Source of the DNA: an uncultured Gallionellaceae bacterium
GTDB taxonomy: Bacteria; Pseudomonadota; Gammaproteobacteria; Burkholderiales; Gallionellaceae
Length of the DNA stretch: 32,238 bases
Reading direction: 5' to 3'
Assembly (NCBI GenBank): GCA_903876625.1
Contig: CAIRAO010000292.1
Span: 1-32,238, forward strand
In this document: piece by piece, positions 8,901 through 17,372 of the stretch
Position numbering within the stretch: position 1 is the first letter of the stretch
How the letters are laid out: every line of letters begins with the position of its first letter
Program-made: the position numbers and the translations under genes
Notes under the pieces: model-generated
Database searches by the model: none
Seen by the model: only the letters and a program-made list of their open reading frames with translations
Told to the model about the DNA's origin: nothing

Positions 8901-9981
8901 GAATTTCAACTTCGCCACGCGGTGTTTTCCCATCCGCTTCGAAACGGCTGATTCGGAAACGCGCCGTTTCCACATCGTGGATCTTGCCGAAATTATGTTC
9001 CAGCCGTTCGGCGAAAAGCCATAGTCCATCCGGCGTCACCATTTTCCATGAGGCCAAGTTATCTAGTGCCGTTCCCCACAATACAGCTTTTTTACCGCCG
9101 GCATTCATGGCGACATTGCCGCCTATACACGAAGCATCCGCCGAGGTCGGGTCCACGGCAAAAACCAGCTTGCTGGCTTCTGCCGCTTCCATTACCCGTC
9201 GTGTCACGACGCCTGCGCCGCAATGTATCGTCGCGTAAGGTTGGTGGGCGTCAGGTAGTGTGATTGTTTCTATTGCCGAGATGGCATCCAGTTTTTCGGT
9301 ATTGATGACGGCTGAGCGTTTATCCAGTGGTATGGCACCACCTGTATAACCAGTGCCACCACCTCGCGGGATCAGTGTCAGGCCGAGTTCGATACAGGCG
9401 CGCACGAGTGGAGCACACTCAGCTTCGGTGTCCGGATTCAATACTACAAACGGATATTCGACGCGCCAGTCGGTCGCATCAGTGACATGCGAAACTCTGG
9501 CCAAGCCATCGAACTGAATATTGTCCTTGCGAGTATGGCGAGACAACACTCGAAATGCTTTTCGGCGCAATTGCTCTGTTGCAGTAAATTCACTCTCAAA
9601 TTCGTTCACTGCATCGTGAGCAAGGGCGAGCAAACGTTTGACCGGATGATTATGGTCAGTTTCGACGAAGTTTGGCTTGGAAGCACTTTCTGTTTCCAGA
9701 CGGCGCGCCTCGATCGCATGCAGGCGATGGCGCAATGCACCGATCAGGGCAGTTCGGCGATTGCTGTTGCCCAGTAAATCATCCTGCAGATAAGGGTTGC
9801 GGTTGATTACCCAAATGTCCCCGAGTACCTCATACAGCATGCGGGCCGAACGTCCTGTGCGGCGCTCATCACGCAACGAGTTGATAATATCCCAGGCTTC
9901 ATTGCCGAGAATACGAATGACAATCTCCCGGTCGGAGAAAGAAGTGTAGTTGTAGGGGATTTCGCGTAAACGTGTATTCAT
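5950..9981 (-). CDS. FAD-linked oxidoreductase with DUF3683, 4Fe-4S and CCG domains (D-lactate/glycolate dehydrogenase-like)
   Basis: A very large (1343-residue) single-chain member of the GlcD/Dld class. In order: an N-terminal DUF3683 region beginning [20 protein letters not shown]; an FAD-binding type 4 domain with [14 protein letters not shown]; an FAD-oxidase C domain ending near [13 protein letters not shown] and GEHGIG; two 4Fe-4S motifs [11 protein letters not shown] (about 840) and [12 protein letters not shown] (about 900); and two CCG cysteine-rich modules ([25 protein letters not shown]) as in heterodisulfide-reductase-like subunits. It probably oxidises a 2-hydroxy acid and passes electrons to a membrane carrier; the substrate is unknown. 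I chose the ATG at 9981, not the in-frame ATG at 9993, because GGA lies at ribosome-site spacing before it. Residues about 444-465 ([20 protein letters not shown]) are a repeat-derived insertion that interrupts the expected run into the [10 protein letters not shown] motif, without breaking the frame. Confidence 0.88.
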   Translation of the reverse strand: MNTRLREIPYNYTSFSDREIVIRILGNEAWDIINSLRDERRTGRSARMLYEVLGDIWVINRNPYLQDDLLGNSNRRTALIGALRHRLHAIEARRLETESASKPNFVETDHNHPVKRLLALAHDAVNEFESEFTATEQLRRKAFRVLSRHTRKDNIQFDGLARVSHVTDATDWRVEYPFVVLNPDTEAECAPLVRACIELGLTLIPRGGGTGYTGGAIPLDKRSAVINTEKLDAISAIETITLPDAHQPYATIHCGAGVVTRRVMEAAEASKLVFAVDPTSADASCIGGNVAMNAGGKKAVLWGTALDNLASWKMVTPDGLWLFAERLEHNFGKIHDVETARFRISRFEADGKTPRGEVEILSIPGGNFRKTGLGKDVTDKFLSGLPGIQKEGCDGIITSARFVLHREFKFTRTVCLEFFGQVREAVPAIVEITGLFNKGNRHTRLALPNPPPEGERAIDSLREFHTPSAFLAGLEHLDERYLKAVGYATKAKRIGRPKMVLIADVVSDDENAAAQTASEIVRLANLRRGEGFIAVTAEARKKFWLDRARTAAIAKHTNAFKINEDVVIPLPRMGDYCDGIERINIELSLSNKIKLLGALDEFFAGELPLYYKDDAQLGNEELLGNRKQDARKLLSDVRNNWEWMLDNLDSPSRELNPAATANNLTVFDAIQRNELRASWKSEVREPLRQIFSGSTYQPILDRCTALHQMILKSRVFVALHMHAGDGNVHTNIPVNSDDYQMLQQAYGAVDRIMLLARDLGGVISGEHGIGITKFDYLEAEEIAPFIDYKNRIDPQGHFNKGKLLPGSNLERAYTPSFNLMELESLILEKSELGNISDSIKDCLRCGKCKPVCTTHVPRANLLYSPRNKILATSLLIEAFLYEEQTRRGISIAHFDEFNDVADHCTVCHKCLNPCPVNIDFGNVTVAMREFLRSKGKKNFNPVSAVSMLYLSATDPTTTKILRKLMLEWGYKAQRLGYQIFKNLGLFRTQIAHPDATVGKPPIKSQVIHFFNKPMPGNLPKKTARALLDIEDNTIVPVIRDPHKVNEESEAVFYFPGCGSERMFSQIGLATQAMLYETGAITVLPPGYLCCGYPQTSIGDEDKGNQITTDNRVLFHRVANTLNYLDIKTVIVSCGTCMDQLLKYQFDKIFPGCRLLDIHEYLLEKGVQLEAARLKGALHLPHIDQTDAKPGERQATALPAPALRDAVSVRYMYHEPCHTPMKTYKSLEVVSKLMNTTVKLNDRCCGESGTWALSNPHIATQVRFRKEEELRQGADALRSDGFSGEVKILTSCPACQLGLSRYVDDTNATPDYIVVEMAKYLLGENWLADYVQKANNGGIERVLL
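8586..8645 (-). repeat. Palindromic arm repeat inserted in frame in the oxidoreductase gene
   Basis: On the plus strand the segment ends CTCTCCCTCC-GGGGGAGGGTTGGGGAGGG (8616-8645), the right-hand form of the arm, preceded by the small palindrome ATTCGC-GTA-GCGAAT and TGTGA. Read on the minus strand it encodes [14 protein letters not shown]. The copy at 25053-25112 has the same arm plus the same tail in the same order, which marks this as a unit rather than chance GC-richness. Confidence 0.8.
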
Positions 9982-10096
9982 GCCGAGTTCCATTCACAGG
10001 GCGCGCATTCTACAGTAATGCGCGGCGCACCTCGACCCCTGTAACGATAAGGACAAATATAAAGCTTCATAAATGCGGTGTATGTGTGGGGCTTTT

Positions 10097-10278
10097 CCCC
10101 CTCCCTCAGTCCCTCCCTCGGTGGGAGAGGGAAGCTAAGTGCCATTCGCGCGATAGTTGTCATACTGGAAGTTACGCTCTACTCGTAGCAAAGTCCCCAC
10201 CGGGGGATAACCAATCACTTGCTGCGTTTTTGCAGCTTAGTGAGATGTCTAGTTAGTTCATCAGGGCTAGGGAGGGGG
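10097..10278. repeat. Inverted pair of palindromic arms, right arm split by a nested repeat
   Basis: The left arm is 10097-10131 (CCCCCTCCCTCAGTCC to GTGGGAGAGGG). The right arm is split: 10194-10206 (TCCCCACCGGGGG) and 10263-10278 (AGGGCTAGGGAGGGGG). The 56 bases between, 10207-10262, form a separate hairpin element (GCTGC/GCAGC stem, CACT/AGTG outer stem on the reverse strand, then TAGTTAGTTCATC). The same element splits the arm at the same position inside hrpA (19831-19885). Confidence 0.75.
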
Positions 10279-10374
10279 TGAACCTGAATTGTTAACCACT
10301 GATCAAAGCACGCTAAATCACGACAATCCTTTAACTGATTGCATGGATAGAATTGCCAAATTTTTGCGTTTCTG

Positions 10375-10403
10375 TTGCACAGCGATCAACTTTCGTGGAT
10401 AAT
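10375..10403 (+). promoter_or_regulatory. Sigma-70 promoter of rpmE
   Basis: TTGCAC (-35) and GATAAT (-10) are separated by exactly 17 bases. The -10 box is followed by a GC-rich discriminator CCGCGCCCT, typical of stringently controlled ribosomal promoters and nearly identical to that before rpsP. The start codon lies 60 bases downstream. Confidence 0.75.
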
Positions 10404-10463
10404 CCGCGCCCTCATGTGTGCGTACTCCCTTGCCGCACCGCTTATTGATGAAAGAAACTAAAC

Positions 10464-10685
10464 ATGAAAACCGACATTCACCCAGCTTACGCCGAGATTG
10501 CCGTCACCTGCAGTTGCGGTAACAAATTCACTACCCGCTCGACGCTTGCCAAACCTTTGCACATCGAAGTTTGCTCCGAGTGTCATCCTTTCTACACAGG
10601 TACTCAGAAGATCGTGGATACGGCAGGTCGCGTTGAGAAATTCCGTCAGAAATACAACAAAGGCGCCACAAAAGCAGCGGCTTGA
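10464..10685 (+). CDS. rpmE: 50S ribosomal protein L31, zinc-binding type
   Basis: The 73 residues start [20 protein letters not shown] and carry [12 protein letters not shown], so this is the zinc-binding (C+) form of L31 with a CxC and a CxxC pair. L31 sits on the large subunit and helps bridge it to the small subunit; the C+ form doubles as a zinc store. The length matches E. coli L31 (70). It is monocistronic: its own promoter is upstream and a strong terminator starts 21 bases after the stop codon. Confidence 0.97.
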   Translation: MKTDIHPAYAEIAVTCSCGNKFTTRSTLAKPLHIEVCSECHPFYTGTQKIVDTAGRVEKFRQKYNKGATKAAA

Positions 10686-10706
10686 AGGGCCAGCGTTGAA
10701 AACACT

Positions 10707-10734
10707 AAAAAAGGCAGCAATGGCTGCCTTTTTT
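10707..10734 (+). terminator. Rho-independent terminator after rpmE
   Basis: AAAAAA, GGCAGC, AATG, GCTGCC, TTTTTT: a 6-bp GC stem extended by A-T pairs, with a tetraloop and a T-run. Confidence 0.92.
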
Positions 10735-10809
10735 GTTTTTGCATGACCACTTGCAGCCCGGTTGCTTGCATAATAGACAATCTCTGCAAATCCGTTATTA
10801 AATACTGGT

Positions 10810-12447
10810 ATGTATTCTTACCCCTATCAAAAAGACCAGCTTATCTCACCGACCAAAGCGGTGTTTCTGGGCTTGCTTTGCGCAGTCTGGTTGCTGACCG
10901 GTTTGATAGGACACGATCCGTGGAAGCCTGACGAAGCTTCTAGTTTTGGCTTGGTTTTCCACATTCTTAAGAATGGTGACTGGCTTGTTCCCACTCTGGC
11001 AGGAGATGTTTTTCTTGATCGTCCTCCGCTCTATTATTGGACGGCCGCCCTCTTCGCCAAGGTGTTTACTCCATTTTTACCAATACATGACGGAGCGCGT
11101 CTAGCCACCGGCTTTTACATGGGCTTGACGATGGTATTCACCGGCTTGTGCGGACGTGAATTATTCGGCAAGAGTGCGGGCTGGGCATCCACCATAATTC
11201 TTATCGGCAGTATGGGTTTGTTGGTGCGTGCGCATTTAATGGTCACCGATATGGCATTGCTGACCGGATGCGCCATGATGTTCTACGGATATACATCGGT
11301 TGCGCGGCGTCACCGGTTAGCCGGTTTTTTAATCGGAACCGGTATAGGCATCGGTTTCCTTTCCAAAGGTTTTATCGCACCGGTTTTTTTCCTCGCAATC
11401 AGTGTAGCTCTGCTTTTCTTCCCGCTCTGGAGAACACGTAATTTTTACATCTCGCTAGGCATTGCCCTTTTTAGCATGTTGCCTTGGCTAATGATCTGGC
11501 CAGTAATGATCTATATGTACTCGCCGGAATTTTTCGCCGAATGGTTTTGGCAACTCAACGTTGGGCGCTGGATCAATCATGTACACGACGCTGTTCATTT
11601 AAATACGCTCTATTACGTCAGCATTTTGCCCTGGTTTGCATGGCCGGCATTTCCGCTGGCGATCTGGGCGGTGTGGGAAGCACGCAAAAAATTAAAACAG
11701 TCAGAAGAGTTTCAATTGCTAATAGTCGGATTCGTCGTGATGTTGCTAACACTGAGTTTATCAACGACGATAGACGAACTATCGGCATTGCCTTTACTTT
11801 TGCCCTTGAGTTTGCTTGCCACGGCTGCATTATTTACCTTGCGACGCGGTGCTGCAAATGCGTTGGATTGGTTCGGGATCATGACGTTTGCTTTGCTCGC
11901 CATACTGCTCTGGTGGGGTTGGACAGGATTGCTCGTAGATAGTCCTGCCAGAATCACACAATTGTTAAAAGATTACCGTCCCGGCTTTGAACCCATTCTC
12001 CAAATAAATCAATTCTGGATCGCAGTATTTGTCACCTTTCTCTGGATGGTGCTGGTTTGGCGTGTGGGTCGTTCGATCCGGCGTTCGGTCATCAACTGGG
12101 CTGCAGGAGTTACTTTGTTATGGCTGCTGGCCGTAACGTTGTGGATGCCGTGGTTGAACAGCGGTAAAAGTTACCGGTTCATGGTCACCAGTCTTAAACA
12201 TGCGCTGCCCGCTAAGTATAATTGTATTTACGGGATAGAAGTAGGTGACGGGCAAAGGGCCATGCTGCAATATTTTGGCAATATCACTATCAGCAAAAGG
12301 CCCAAACAGGATTGCAGTCTGATGCTGGTTCAAGGTAATACCGCAAAACCGCCAGTTGACGATAAGGTAAATTGGAAAAAAGTCTGGGACGGCTCGCGCA
12401 CCGGAGACAAAAATGAACGCTTCTGGTTGTATCGCAGGGTTAAGTAA
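10810..12447 (+). CDS. GT39/ArnT-like membrane glycosyltransferase
   Basis: A 545-residue polytopic inner-membrane protein with about eleven hydrophobic helices. The first periplasmic loop holds the acidic pair D41-E42 in PWKPDEASSFG, followed by DRPPLYYW (70-77), the hallmark layout of the GT-C superfamily that includes ArnT (lipid A aminoarabinose transferase) and protein mannosyltransferases. It would move a sugar from a polyprenyl-phosphate carrier to lipid A, lipopolysaccharide or protein; the acceptor cannot be told from the sequence. The gene stands alone after the rpmE terminator and converges on aroC. No pmr/arn genes are nearby, so an ArnT role is not supported by context. Confidence 0.8.
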   Translation: MYSYPYQKDQLISPTKAVFLGLLCAVWLLTGLIGHDPWKPDEASSFGLVFHILKNGDWLVPTLAGDVFLDRPPLYYWTAALFAKVFTPFLPIHDGARLATGFYMGLTMVFTGLCGRELFGKSAGWASTIILIGSMGLLVRAHLMVTDMALLTGCAMMFYGYTSVARRHRLAGFLIGTGIGIGFLSKGFIAPVFFLAISVALLFFPLWRTRNFYISLGIALFSMLPWLMIWPVMIYMYSPEFFAEWFWQLNVGRWINHVHDAVHLNTLYYVSILPWFAWPAFPLAIWAVWEARKKLKQSEEFQLLIVGFVVMLLTLSLSTTIDELSALPLLLPLSLLATAALFTLRRGAANALDWFGIMTFALLAILLWWGWTGLLVDSPARITQLLKDYRPGFEPILQINQFWIAVFVTFLWMVLVWRVGRSIRRSVINWAAGVTLLWLLAVTLWMPWLNSGKSYRFMVTSLKHALPAKYNCIYGIEVGDGQRAMLQYFGNITISKRPKQDCSLMLVQGNTAKPPVDDKVNWKKVWDGSRTGDKNERFWLYRRVK

Positions 12448-12450
12448 TAG

Positions 12451-12466
12451 TCCCGCCTGCGCGGGA
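12451..12466. repeat. Small GC hairpin repeat (TCCCGC/GCGGGA)
   Basis: TCCCGC, CTGC, GCGGGA, followed by ATGACG. This resembles the widely dispersed CGTCATTCCCGC-type repeat (as in neisserial dRS3). It lies between the converging glycosyltransferase and aroC genes. A T-run follows only after about 12 bases on the plus strand, so it is not a clean terminator. Confidence 0.45.
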
Positions 12467-12498
12467 ATGACGTCTATTTTTTTATGGAATGTCTCTTT

Positions 12499-13593
12499 TT
12501 AACGTAGCTTCACCGTCTCGCAAACCACATCCCCATTCTGTGCGCGATGCCGTAGCGCATGGTCAATCAAAACCAACGCCAGCATCGCTTCGGCAATCGG
12601 CGTAGCACGGATGCCGACGCAGGGATCATGGCGACCCTCGGTGGAAATCATCACCGCTTCGCCTGCTTTGTTGATCGACTTGCGCGCAATGCGGATGCTG
12701 GAGGTGGGTTTGATCGCATAGTGGGCAACGATGTCTTGTCCGGTAGAAATGCCGCCAAGGATGCCACCCGCATTGTTGGACAAAAATCCTTGCGGGGTGA
12801 GTTCGTCGCCGTGCTCGCTGCCTTTTTGCGTGACGCAATCAAAACCCGCGCCGATCTCAACTCCCTTCACCGCATTGATCCCCATCAACGCATAGGCGAT
12901 CTCGGCATCCAGTTTGTCGAACACCGGCTCTCCCCAACCAACAGGAACATTGTTGGCTACCACTGCTAATTTTGCACCGATAGAATCGCCTGATTTACGC
13001 AAAGCATCCATATATTCTTCCAGCCGTGCAACATAGCTTGCATCCGCCACGAAAAAGCTGTTGCCTTCCGCGTGCACGTCATCCCAGCTTTTAAAAGGAA
13101 TCTTGATCTCGCCGAGTTGTGCCAAGTAACCGCGCACTGTCACCCCATAACGTTCGCTTAACCATTTTTTTGCGATTGCACCGGCCGCCACACGCCCTGC
13201 GGTTTCGCGCGCAGAAGCACGTCCGCCGCCGCGATGATCGCGAATGCCGTATTTTTGCCAGTAAGTGTAGTCAGCGTGGCCTGGGCGAAATGTCTCCGAG
13301 ATATTGCCGTAATCTTTACTGCGCTGATCCTCGTTGCGTATCAACAATGCAATGGGCGTGCCGGTAGTTTTGCCTTCAAACACGCCAGAGAGAATCTCCA
13401 CCGTGTCGGATTCGCGTCTTTGCGTAACATGGCGCGAGGTGCCCGGCTTGCGCCTATCAAGATCAGGCTGTATATCTGCTTCACTTAAAACCATTCCCGG
13501 CGGGCATCCATCCACAATGCAGCCGATGGCCTTGCCGTGCGATTCACCGAAAGAGGTAACGGTAAACAGAGTGCCGAAAGTGTTTCCAGACAT
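12499..13593 (-). CDS. aroC: Chorismate synthase
   Basis: This enzyme catalyses the last step of the shikimate pathway, converting EPSP to chorismate with reduced FMN. The 364 residues begin [20 protein letters not shown] and contain the signatures [18 protein letters not shown] (16-33), RRKPGTSRH and [18 protein letters not shown] (122-139). The length matches the family (about 360). It is transcribed divergently from tatD, with only 72 bases between the two start codons. Confidence 0.98.
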   Translation of the reverse strand: MSGNTFGTLFTVTSFGESHGKAIGCIVDGCPPGMVLSEADIQPDLDRRKPGTSRHVTQRRESDTVEILSGVFEGKTTGTPIALLIRNEDQRSKDYGNISETFRPGHADYTYWQKYGIRDHRGGGRASARETAGRVAAGAIAKKWLSERYGVTVRGYLAQLGEIKIPFKSWDDVHAEGNSFFVADASYVARLEEYMDALRKSGDSIGAKLAVVANNVPVGWGEPVFDKLDAEIAYALMGINAVKGVEIGAGFDCVTQKGSEHGDELTPQGFLSNNAGGILGGISTGQDIVAHYAIKPTSSIRIARKSINKAGEAVMISTEGRHDPCVGIRATPIAEAMLALVLIDHALRHRAQNGDVVCETVKLR

Positions 13594-13665
13594 AGAAGTT
13601 GTCTCGCTTAATTAATGGCGCAAGTTTAACATAGCAATGTTTTCAAAAAATGCCGTCATTCCCTT

Positions 13666-14433
13666 ATGTTCATCGATACCCATTGCCACCTGGATGCTGC
13701 CGAATTTGAAGGTGCGCAAGCCAACATCGCACTCAACGCACAAGAAGCAGGCGTTAGCCATATTGTCGTACCCTCGGTGTCGCGCAGCAATTTCGATATT
13801 GTGCGTGAGCTGTGCCGGCAATATTCTAATTGCGCACCTGCATACGGCATTCACCCAATGTATGTGGATGACACAGTGTCGGGCGATCTGGAAATATTGC
13901 GCGAATATTTAATAAAACACCAACCTATCGCAGTAGGCGAGATCGGCCTTGATTTTTTCGTTAAACATTACGACCAAGCCGCTCAGGAACATTTTTTTAT
14001 CGAACAACTCAAGCTGGCGCAGGAATTCGACTTGCCCGTATTGCTGCATCTGCGCCGTGCGCAAGACACCGTCCTAAAATATTTGCGCCAGCATAAAGTG
14101 CGTGGCGGCATCGCACATGCCTTTAATGGCAGCCGCCAACAAGCCGATGAATTCATCAAGCTAGGTTTCAAATTGGGTTTTGGTGGGGCAATGACGTATT
14201 CACGTGCGACCAAATTGCGCGAACTTGCCACGACACTGCCGCTGGAGTGCATCGTGCTGGAAACTGATTCACCGGATATCCCGCCGGAATTTTTGGAACG
14301 CGGATTGCCAAACGAACCAAAATATTTACCGATGATTGCGCAGACTTTGGCTGAGTTGCGCGGCTTGTCGCTGGAAGAGATTGCAAGAGTGTCGACAGAG
14401 AATGCGAGGAGTGTTTTGTTGGGGATGAAATAG
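13666..14433 (+). CDS. tatD: TatD-family metal-dependent hydrolase
   Basis: A TIM-barrel amidohydrolase-fold protein related to the TatD/YcfH/YjjV nucleases. The 255 residues carry all metal ligands of the family: H6 and H8 in IDTHCHLD, E92 in GEIGLD, H128 in LLHLRR, H151 in AHAFNG and D201 in ETDSPD. It is predicted to be a magnesium-dependent 3'-5' exonuclease or deoxyribonuclease; the short sequence and start motif are closest to the YjjV branch. It ends shortly before a perfect inverted repeat pair (14455-14561). Confidence 0.92.
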   Translation: MFIDTHCHLDAAEFEGAQANIALNAQEAGVSHIVVPSVSRSNFDIVRELCRQYSNCAPAYGIHPMYVDDTVSGDLEILREYLIKHQPIAVGEIGLDFFVKHYDQAAQEHFFIEQLKLAQEFDLPVLLHLRRAQDTVLKYLRQHKVRGGIAHAFNGSRQQADEFIKLGFKLGFGGAMTYSRATKLRELATTLPLECIVLETDSPDIPPEFLERGLPNEPKYLPMIAQTLAELRGLSLEEIARVSTENARSVLLGMK

Positions 14434-14454
14434 AGTTTTCAATGTGTGCAACAA

Positions 14455-14561
14455 CCCCCTCCCTAGCCCTCCCCCGGTGGGAGAGGGGATTGGGTATTCC
14501 TCTAAACTTTTGAACTCTGCAGTTAGTTCCCTCTCCCACCGGGGGAGGGCTAGGGAGGGGG
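14455..14561. repeat. Perfect 33-bp inverted repeat pair (intact palindromic arm element)
   Basis: The left arm 14455-14487 (CCCCCTCCCTAGCCCTCC to GTGGGAGAGGG) and the right arm 14529-14561 are exact reverse complements over all 33 bases, separated by 41 bases. It is the cleanest copy of the element in the window, with no coding capacity of its own. As RNA it would form a very stable hairpin after tatD, but no T-run follows. Confidence 0.9.
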
Positions 14562-14644
14562 AGCACTCGACAAATTTCACACGTAAGAACAATAAGGAAT
14601 CGTCCATAAACAAGCAATGAATTACTTCCACACTACCTCACACG

Positions 14645-14650
14645 TATAAT
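14645..14650 (+). promoter_or_regulatory. Consensus -10 box immediately before tcdA
   Basis: TATAAT ends 6 bases before the tcdA ATG at 14657, so transcription would start at or within a base or two of the start codon. No good -35 box is seen at 16-18 bases and there is no Shine-Dalgarno sequence, consistent with a leaderless mRNA. Confidence 0.5.
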
Positions 14651-14656
14651 CCCGCC

Positions 14657-15388
14657 ATGCCAAACACCACCCCACCCCAGTTCACCCGCACCCACATACT
14701 GCTAGGTGACGAAGGCATTCAAAAACTAAAATCCAAGCACATTTTTATCGCCGGGCTGGGTGGAGTCGGTTCGTATTGCGCAGAAGCGATCGTGCGGGCG
14801 GGTGTTGGCCGCATAACCCTGCTCGACCACGACAGCGTAGTGGTGAGCAATATCAATCGCCAATTGCCCGCCCTGCTTTCCACTGTGGGTCAACCCAAAG
14901 CAGACTTGATGCGCGCCCGTATCGCGGACATCAATCCGGATTGCAAAGTAACTTTGCTTTATGACTTCCTCGGTATTGAAAACGTAAATGATCTGGTGCC
15001 ATCCGATGTGGATTATGTGATCGACTGCATCGATTCGCTTTCCTGCAAAGTGGCGTTAGTGGTTGAGAGCTACAAACGCGGTTTGAAAGTCGCCTCCAGC
15101 ATGGGCGCAGGTAATCGCCTTGACCCTTCGCGTATCAAAATCGCCGACATCAGCGAAACCATCATGTGTCCGCTGGCACGTGAGATGCGCAAACGGCTAC
15201 GCAACGAAGAAGTCTACAAAGGAGTGCTCACCGTGTTTTCGGACGAATACCCAAGTGAGCCGTCTCCGCCCGAGCCAACCGGCAGGGGGCGACCCCGTGC
15301 TGTCAATGGCACCATCAGTTACATGCCGCCACTGTTTGGTTTTACCTTGGCAGGCGCGGTGCTACAGCGCTTATTGATGGAAAAATGA
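14657..15388 (+). CDS. tcdA: tRNA threonylcarbamoyladenosine dehydratase (TcdA/CsdL, E1-like)
   Basis: A ThiF/MoeB/E1-like protein that uses ATP to cyclise t6A37 of tRNA to ct6A. The 243 residues have the nucleotide-binding GLGGVGSYCAEAIVRAGVG (33-51), the acidic motif DHDSVVVSNINRQ (57-69), RLDPSRIKIADISET and the C-terminal GSISYMP-like segment NGTISYMPPLFGF. It lacks the C-terminal extension of E. coli TcdA (268 residues), a common difference in betaproteobacteria. The start at 14657 is the ATG just behind a TATAAT box; no ribosome site precedes it. Confidence 0.93.
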   Translation: MPNTTPPQFTRTHILLGDEGIQKLKSKHIFIAGLGGVGSYCAEAIVRAGVGRITLLDHDSVVVSNINRQLPALLSTVGQPKADLMRARIADINPDCKVTLLYDFLGIENVNDLVPSDVDYVIDCIDSLSCKVALVVESYKRGLKVASSMGAGNRLDPSRIKIADISETIMCPLAREMRKRLRNEEVYKGVLTVFSDEYPSEPSPPEPTGRGRPRAVNGTISYMPPLFGFTLAGAVLQRLLMEK

Positions 15389-15450
15389 GTTGAAATTCCA
15401 CTTTTAGAGTTTTGGTTACTAACCTGAATATCAGAATCTTTTAAAAATCC

Positions 15451-15468
15451 TGTTGCAAAACTGCAACA
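15451..15468. promoter_or_regulatory. Inverted repeat upstream of the Cyc2-like promoter
   Basis: TGTTGCA, AAAC, TGCAACA: perfect 7-bp arms ending 27 bases before the -35 box at 15495. The position fits an activator site. It could also be the weak end of the tcdA transcript, but no T-run follows. Confidence 0.35.
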
Positions 15469-15494
15469 ACCCGACTGATTCACTCATACATTAT

Positions 15495-15523
15495 TTGACT
15501 TTAATTTGATGCTTCAGTAAATT
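15495..15523 (+). promoter_or_regulatory. Sigma-70 promoter of the Cyc2-like gene
   Basis: TTGACT and TAAATT are separated by 17 bases. The predicted RNA start is about 15530, giving a leader of roughly 60 bases. Confidence 0.65.
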
Positions 15524-15530
15524 GGCGACC

Positions 15531-15556
15531 CATAGCTGTAAGGGGTTTCGGCTATG
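15531..15556 (+). promoter_or_regulatory. Hairpin at the 5' end of the Cyc2-like mRNA leader
   Basis: CATAGC (15531-15536) and GCTATG (15551-15556) frame a 14-base loop, right at the predicted RNA 5' end. A 5'-terminal stem of this kind often stabilises the mRNA of an abundant outer-membrane protein. A regulatory role is possible but not shown. Confidence 0.4.
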
Positions 15557-15592
15557 TATGAAACTAAACTAACTTTTCCTCGAGGAGAAACA

Positions 15593-16900
15593 ATGAAAAA
15601 ACTAGCTCTCACATTGGCGAGCATTGCTGCAATTGCTACATTTGCTCCGGAAGCGTCCGCGCTTCCAGTATTTGCACGTCAAGTCGGCATGGCTTGTAAC
15701 GCATGTCACTATCAACACTTTCCATTGCTGAATGCGTTCGGTCGTGCGTTTAAAGCGGGTGGTTTCACCATGATGGGCACAGAAGCTTTGGTCGAAGGCG
15801 ACAGACTGTCTATTCCTGCTACATTGAATGCATCCATCCTGACCAGCTTGGGCTATGAAATGACCAATGCTGTGCAAGACCCAACTACTTCTGCAAAGGT
15901 TTCTTCAGGTGGTGCTTCTACAGGTGCCTTCTATGTGGCCGGTACAGGCGGAGAATCATCGTTGTTCGTAGGTGGACGTGGCAGCGAAAACATGGGTTAC
16001 TTGGCTGAAATTGGTTTGGCGCCTACTGCAGCTTTGGGCTCGATGAAAACGCCAATTCTGTTCGATGTGGGCGGTACGCGTGTGGGTGTGGTTCCATTCT
16101 CAACGGATGGTCAAGGCGCTTCCTACGGCTTTGAAACGCTGAATACCGGCGCAAGCCCGATCCACTCGATCACCAACACGACTGGTCTGAATGGTCAGTA
16201 CATCAAAGCGGTTGCTGCTGCTGAATACTTGGGTATGGACGGTAACGATACGGGTGCAGCGGTGGTGGTAGCAAACGAAATGGGCTTCATCAACGTGACC
16301 AAGTTTGACCAGGGCGGTGTCGCTGGTGGCAACTTAGGTGATTTGGGTTCGACTTATATTCGTATCGCGGCTACGTTTGATCTCGCCGGTTGGGATTCAG
16401 CCCTAGGTATACAGAGTTATAGTGGTTCTTCGGCTGACGTTGTGGGTCTAGCTCCTGGATCTAACAATGTCGTAGATACCAAAGCGACCGTGATTGACGG
16501 TCAGGCTCAAGGTGAAGTGGGTGGCATGCCAGTTGGTATCTACTTCAGCTACGGGAAAGCTCCAACAGTTGATACTACAGCAACTAACACTGTTGGTAAT
16601 GCGTTCAATCCAGGTGGTACCTTGGATAGAACATCGCTCAATATCTCGGCTGAAGTTGGCGTGGTTCCTGAAGTAGCGACGATCGGTGGAGCGATCCGCC
16701 AAGCCAAAACAGGTACAGCTGATGCTAATGGCGATAACATGACCGACAATGCTATTTTTCTGACAGCCACTTACAAACTGGCACAGAATCAGTTGGTTCG
16801 TCTGTCTTGGGTTAACCAGACTGGAACAGCTTGGGATACAGCAACTTCTAATGCGGATGGTAGCAGTTCATGGACCATCAATCTGTATGCACTGTTCTAA
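15593..16900 (+). CDS. Cyc2-like outer-membrane monohaem cytochrome-porin fusion
   Basis: The 435-residue product has a signal peptide (MKKLALTLASIAAIATF, cleavage after ASA at residue 23). A short haem domain follows with C35-NA-C38-H39 in FARQVGMACNACH and the FPLLNAFGRAFKAGGF segment. The remaining approximately 370 residues are polar, glycine-rich and beta-like, and end in LYALF, the terminal aromatic residue of outer-membrane barrels. This architecture (one CxxCH haem just ahead of a porin) is that of Cyc2, the fused cytochrome-porin that takes electrons from Fe(II) at the surface of iron-oxidising bacteria. The start is fixed by GAGGAG six bases before the ATG at 15593; the upstream in-frame ATG at 15554 would spoil the signal peptide. 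The gene has its own promoter and a very strong terminator, so it stands alone. Whether its substrate is iron is inferred from the family, which also contains uncharacterised members. Confidence 0.72.
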   Translation: MKKLALTLASIAAIATFAPEASALPVFARQVGMACNACHYQHFPLLNAFGRAFKAGGFTMMGTEALVEGDRLSIPATLNASILTSLGYEMTNAVQDPTTSAKVSSGGASTGAFYVAGTGGESSLFVGGRGSENMGYLAEIGLAPTAALGSMKTPILFDVGGTRVGVVPFSTDGQGASYGFETLNTGASPIHSITNTTGLNGQYIKAVAAAEYLGMDGNDTGAAVVVANEMGFINVTKFDQGGVAGGNLGDLGSTYIRIAATFDLAGWDSALGIQSYSGSSADVVGLAPGSNNVVDTKATVIDGQAQGEVGGMPVGIYFSYGKAPTVDTTATNTVGNAFNPGGTLDRTSLNISAEVGVVPEVATIGGAIRQAKTGTADANGDNMTDNAIFLTATYKLAQNQLVRLSWVNQTGTAWDTATSNADGSSSWTINLYALF

Positions 16901-16958
16901 TAGCAAGCTTGCGTAAGAGGGGTTAAGGTTTAACCGAAACCTGTCAAAAAAAGTGATG

Positions 16959-17006
16959 TAGTACAAAAAACAAGGGAGACTTCGGTCTCCCTTGTTTTTT
17001 GTACTA
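16959..17006. terminator. Very strong hairpin terminator after the Cyc2-like gene
   Basis: There are 22-bp perfect arms (ending CAAGGGAGAC and starting GTCTCCCTTG) around a TTCG tetraloop. A and T runs are inside the stem, so it can work on both strands. It isolates the Cyc2-like gene from the toxin-antitoxin pair downstream. Confidence 0.88.
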
Positions 17007-17105
17007 TCCGGACTTTCCGGTGGCTGGAGATGTTTTGCCTTCAGTGGCTGCCTTGTCAGTATAGTATTTGTTTTGACCTGTTAAGTCGGGTAAGATGTAC
17101 GCACT

Positions 17106-17369
17106 ATGACAAATATCCTCGCCTTCAAAAAGCCAACCGACAATCAACCGATTGACGTTGAGGTAACGCGCGGTGAGGGAATGTTCACCGCTGAATGCGA
17201 TACGCTGCATTTGGTGACAGAAGCCGATAGCTTTGAGGCTTTGACTGAGCGCGTGTGGAAGTTGGCTCCAGATATGATTGAAGCTAACGGGCTGGGGATA
17301 GACCCTGATTCCTTGCGCCTAAATTTCAAGTTTGTACAATCCGCTCACGATCACCGCTCGGCTATGTGA
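17106..17369 (+). CDS. DUF1902 antitoxin of a HicA-type toxin-antitoxin pair
   Basis: The 87 residues start MTNILAFKKPTDNQPIDVEV and contain GMFTAECDTLHLVTEADSFEAL, the DUF1902 fold, a HicB-like partial RNase H domain that binds and neutralises the toxin. There is no C-terminal DNA-binding extension of the ribbon-helix-helix or XRE kind, so autoregulation may need the complex. Its TGA stop lies 3 bases before the toxin GTG start, which implies translational coupling. Confidence 0.82.
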   Translation: MTNILAFKKPTDNQPIDVEVTRGEGMFTAECDTLHLVTEADSFEALTERVWKLAPDMIEANGLGIDPDSLRLNFKFVQSAHDHRSAM

Positions 17370-17372
17370 TCG

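Larger units (their letters stand above)
9982..10463. other. Repeat-rich intergenic region upstream of rpmE
   Basis: These 482 bases contain no convincing gene. They hold an inverted pair of palindromic arms with a nested second repeat (10097-10278) and the rpmE promoter (10375-10403). Nothing recognisable was seen in 9982-10096 or 10279-10370. Confidence 0.7.

Noticed and set aside
12451-12466. Hairpin as terminator for the glycosyltransferase gene
   Set aside because: The T-run starts about 12 bases after the stem, so it fits a dispersed repeat better than an intrinsic terminator.
14168-14617. Minus-strand ORFs over the tatD end and the inverted repeat
   Set aside because: They owe their openness to the GC-rich, stop-free arms and to the tatD antisense strand. 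No domain or ribosome site supports them.
15554-15592. Longer start for the Cyc2-like protein (ATG at 15554)
   Set aside because: It would place 13 polar residues ahead of the signal peptide, while GAGGAG marks the ATG at 15593.
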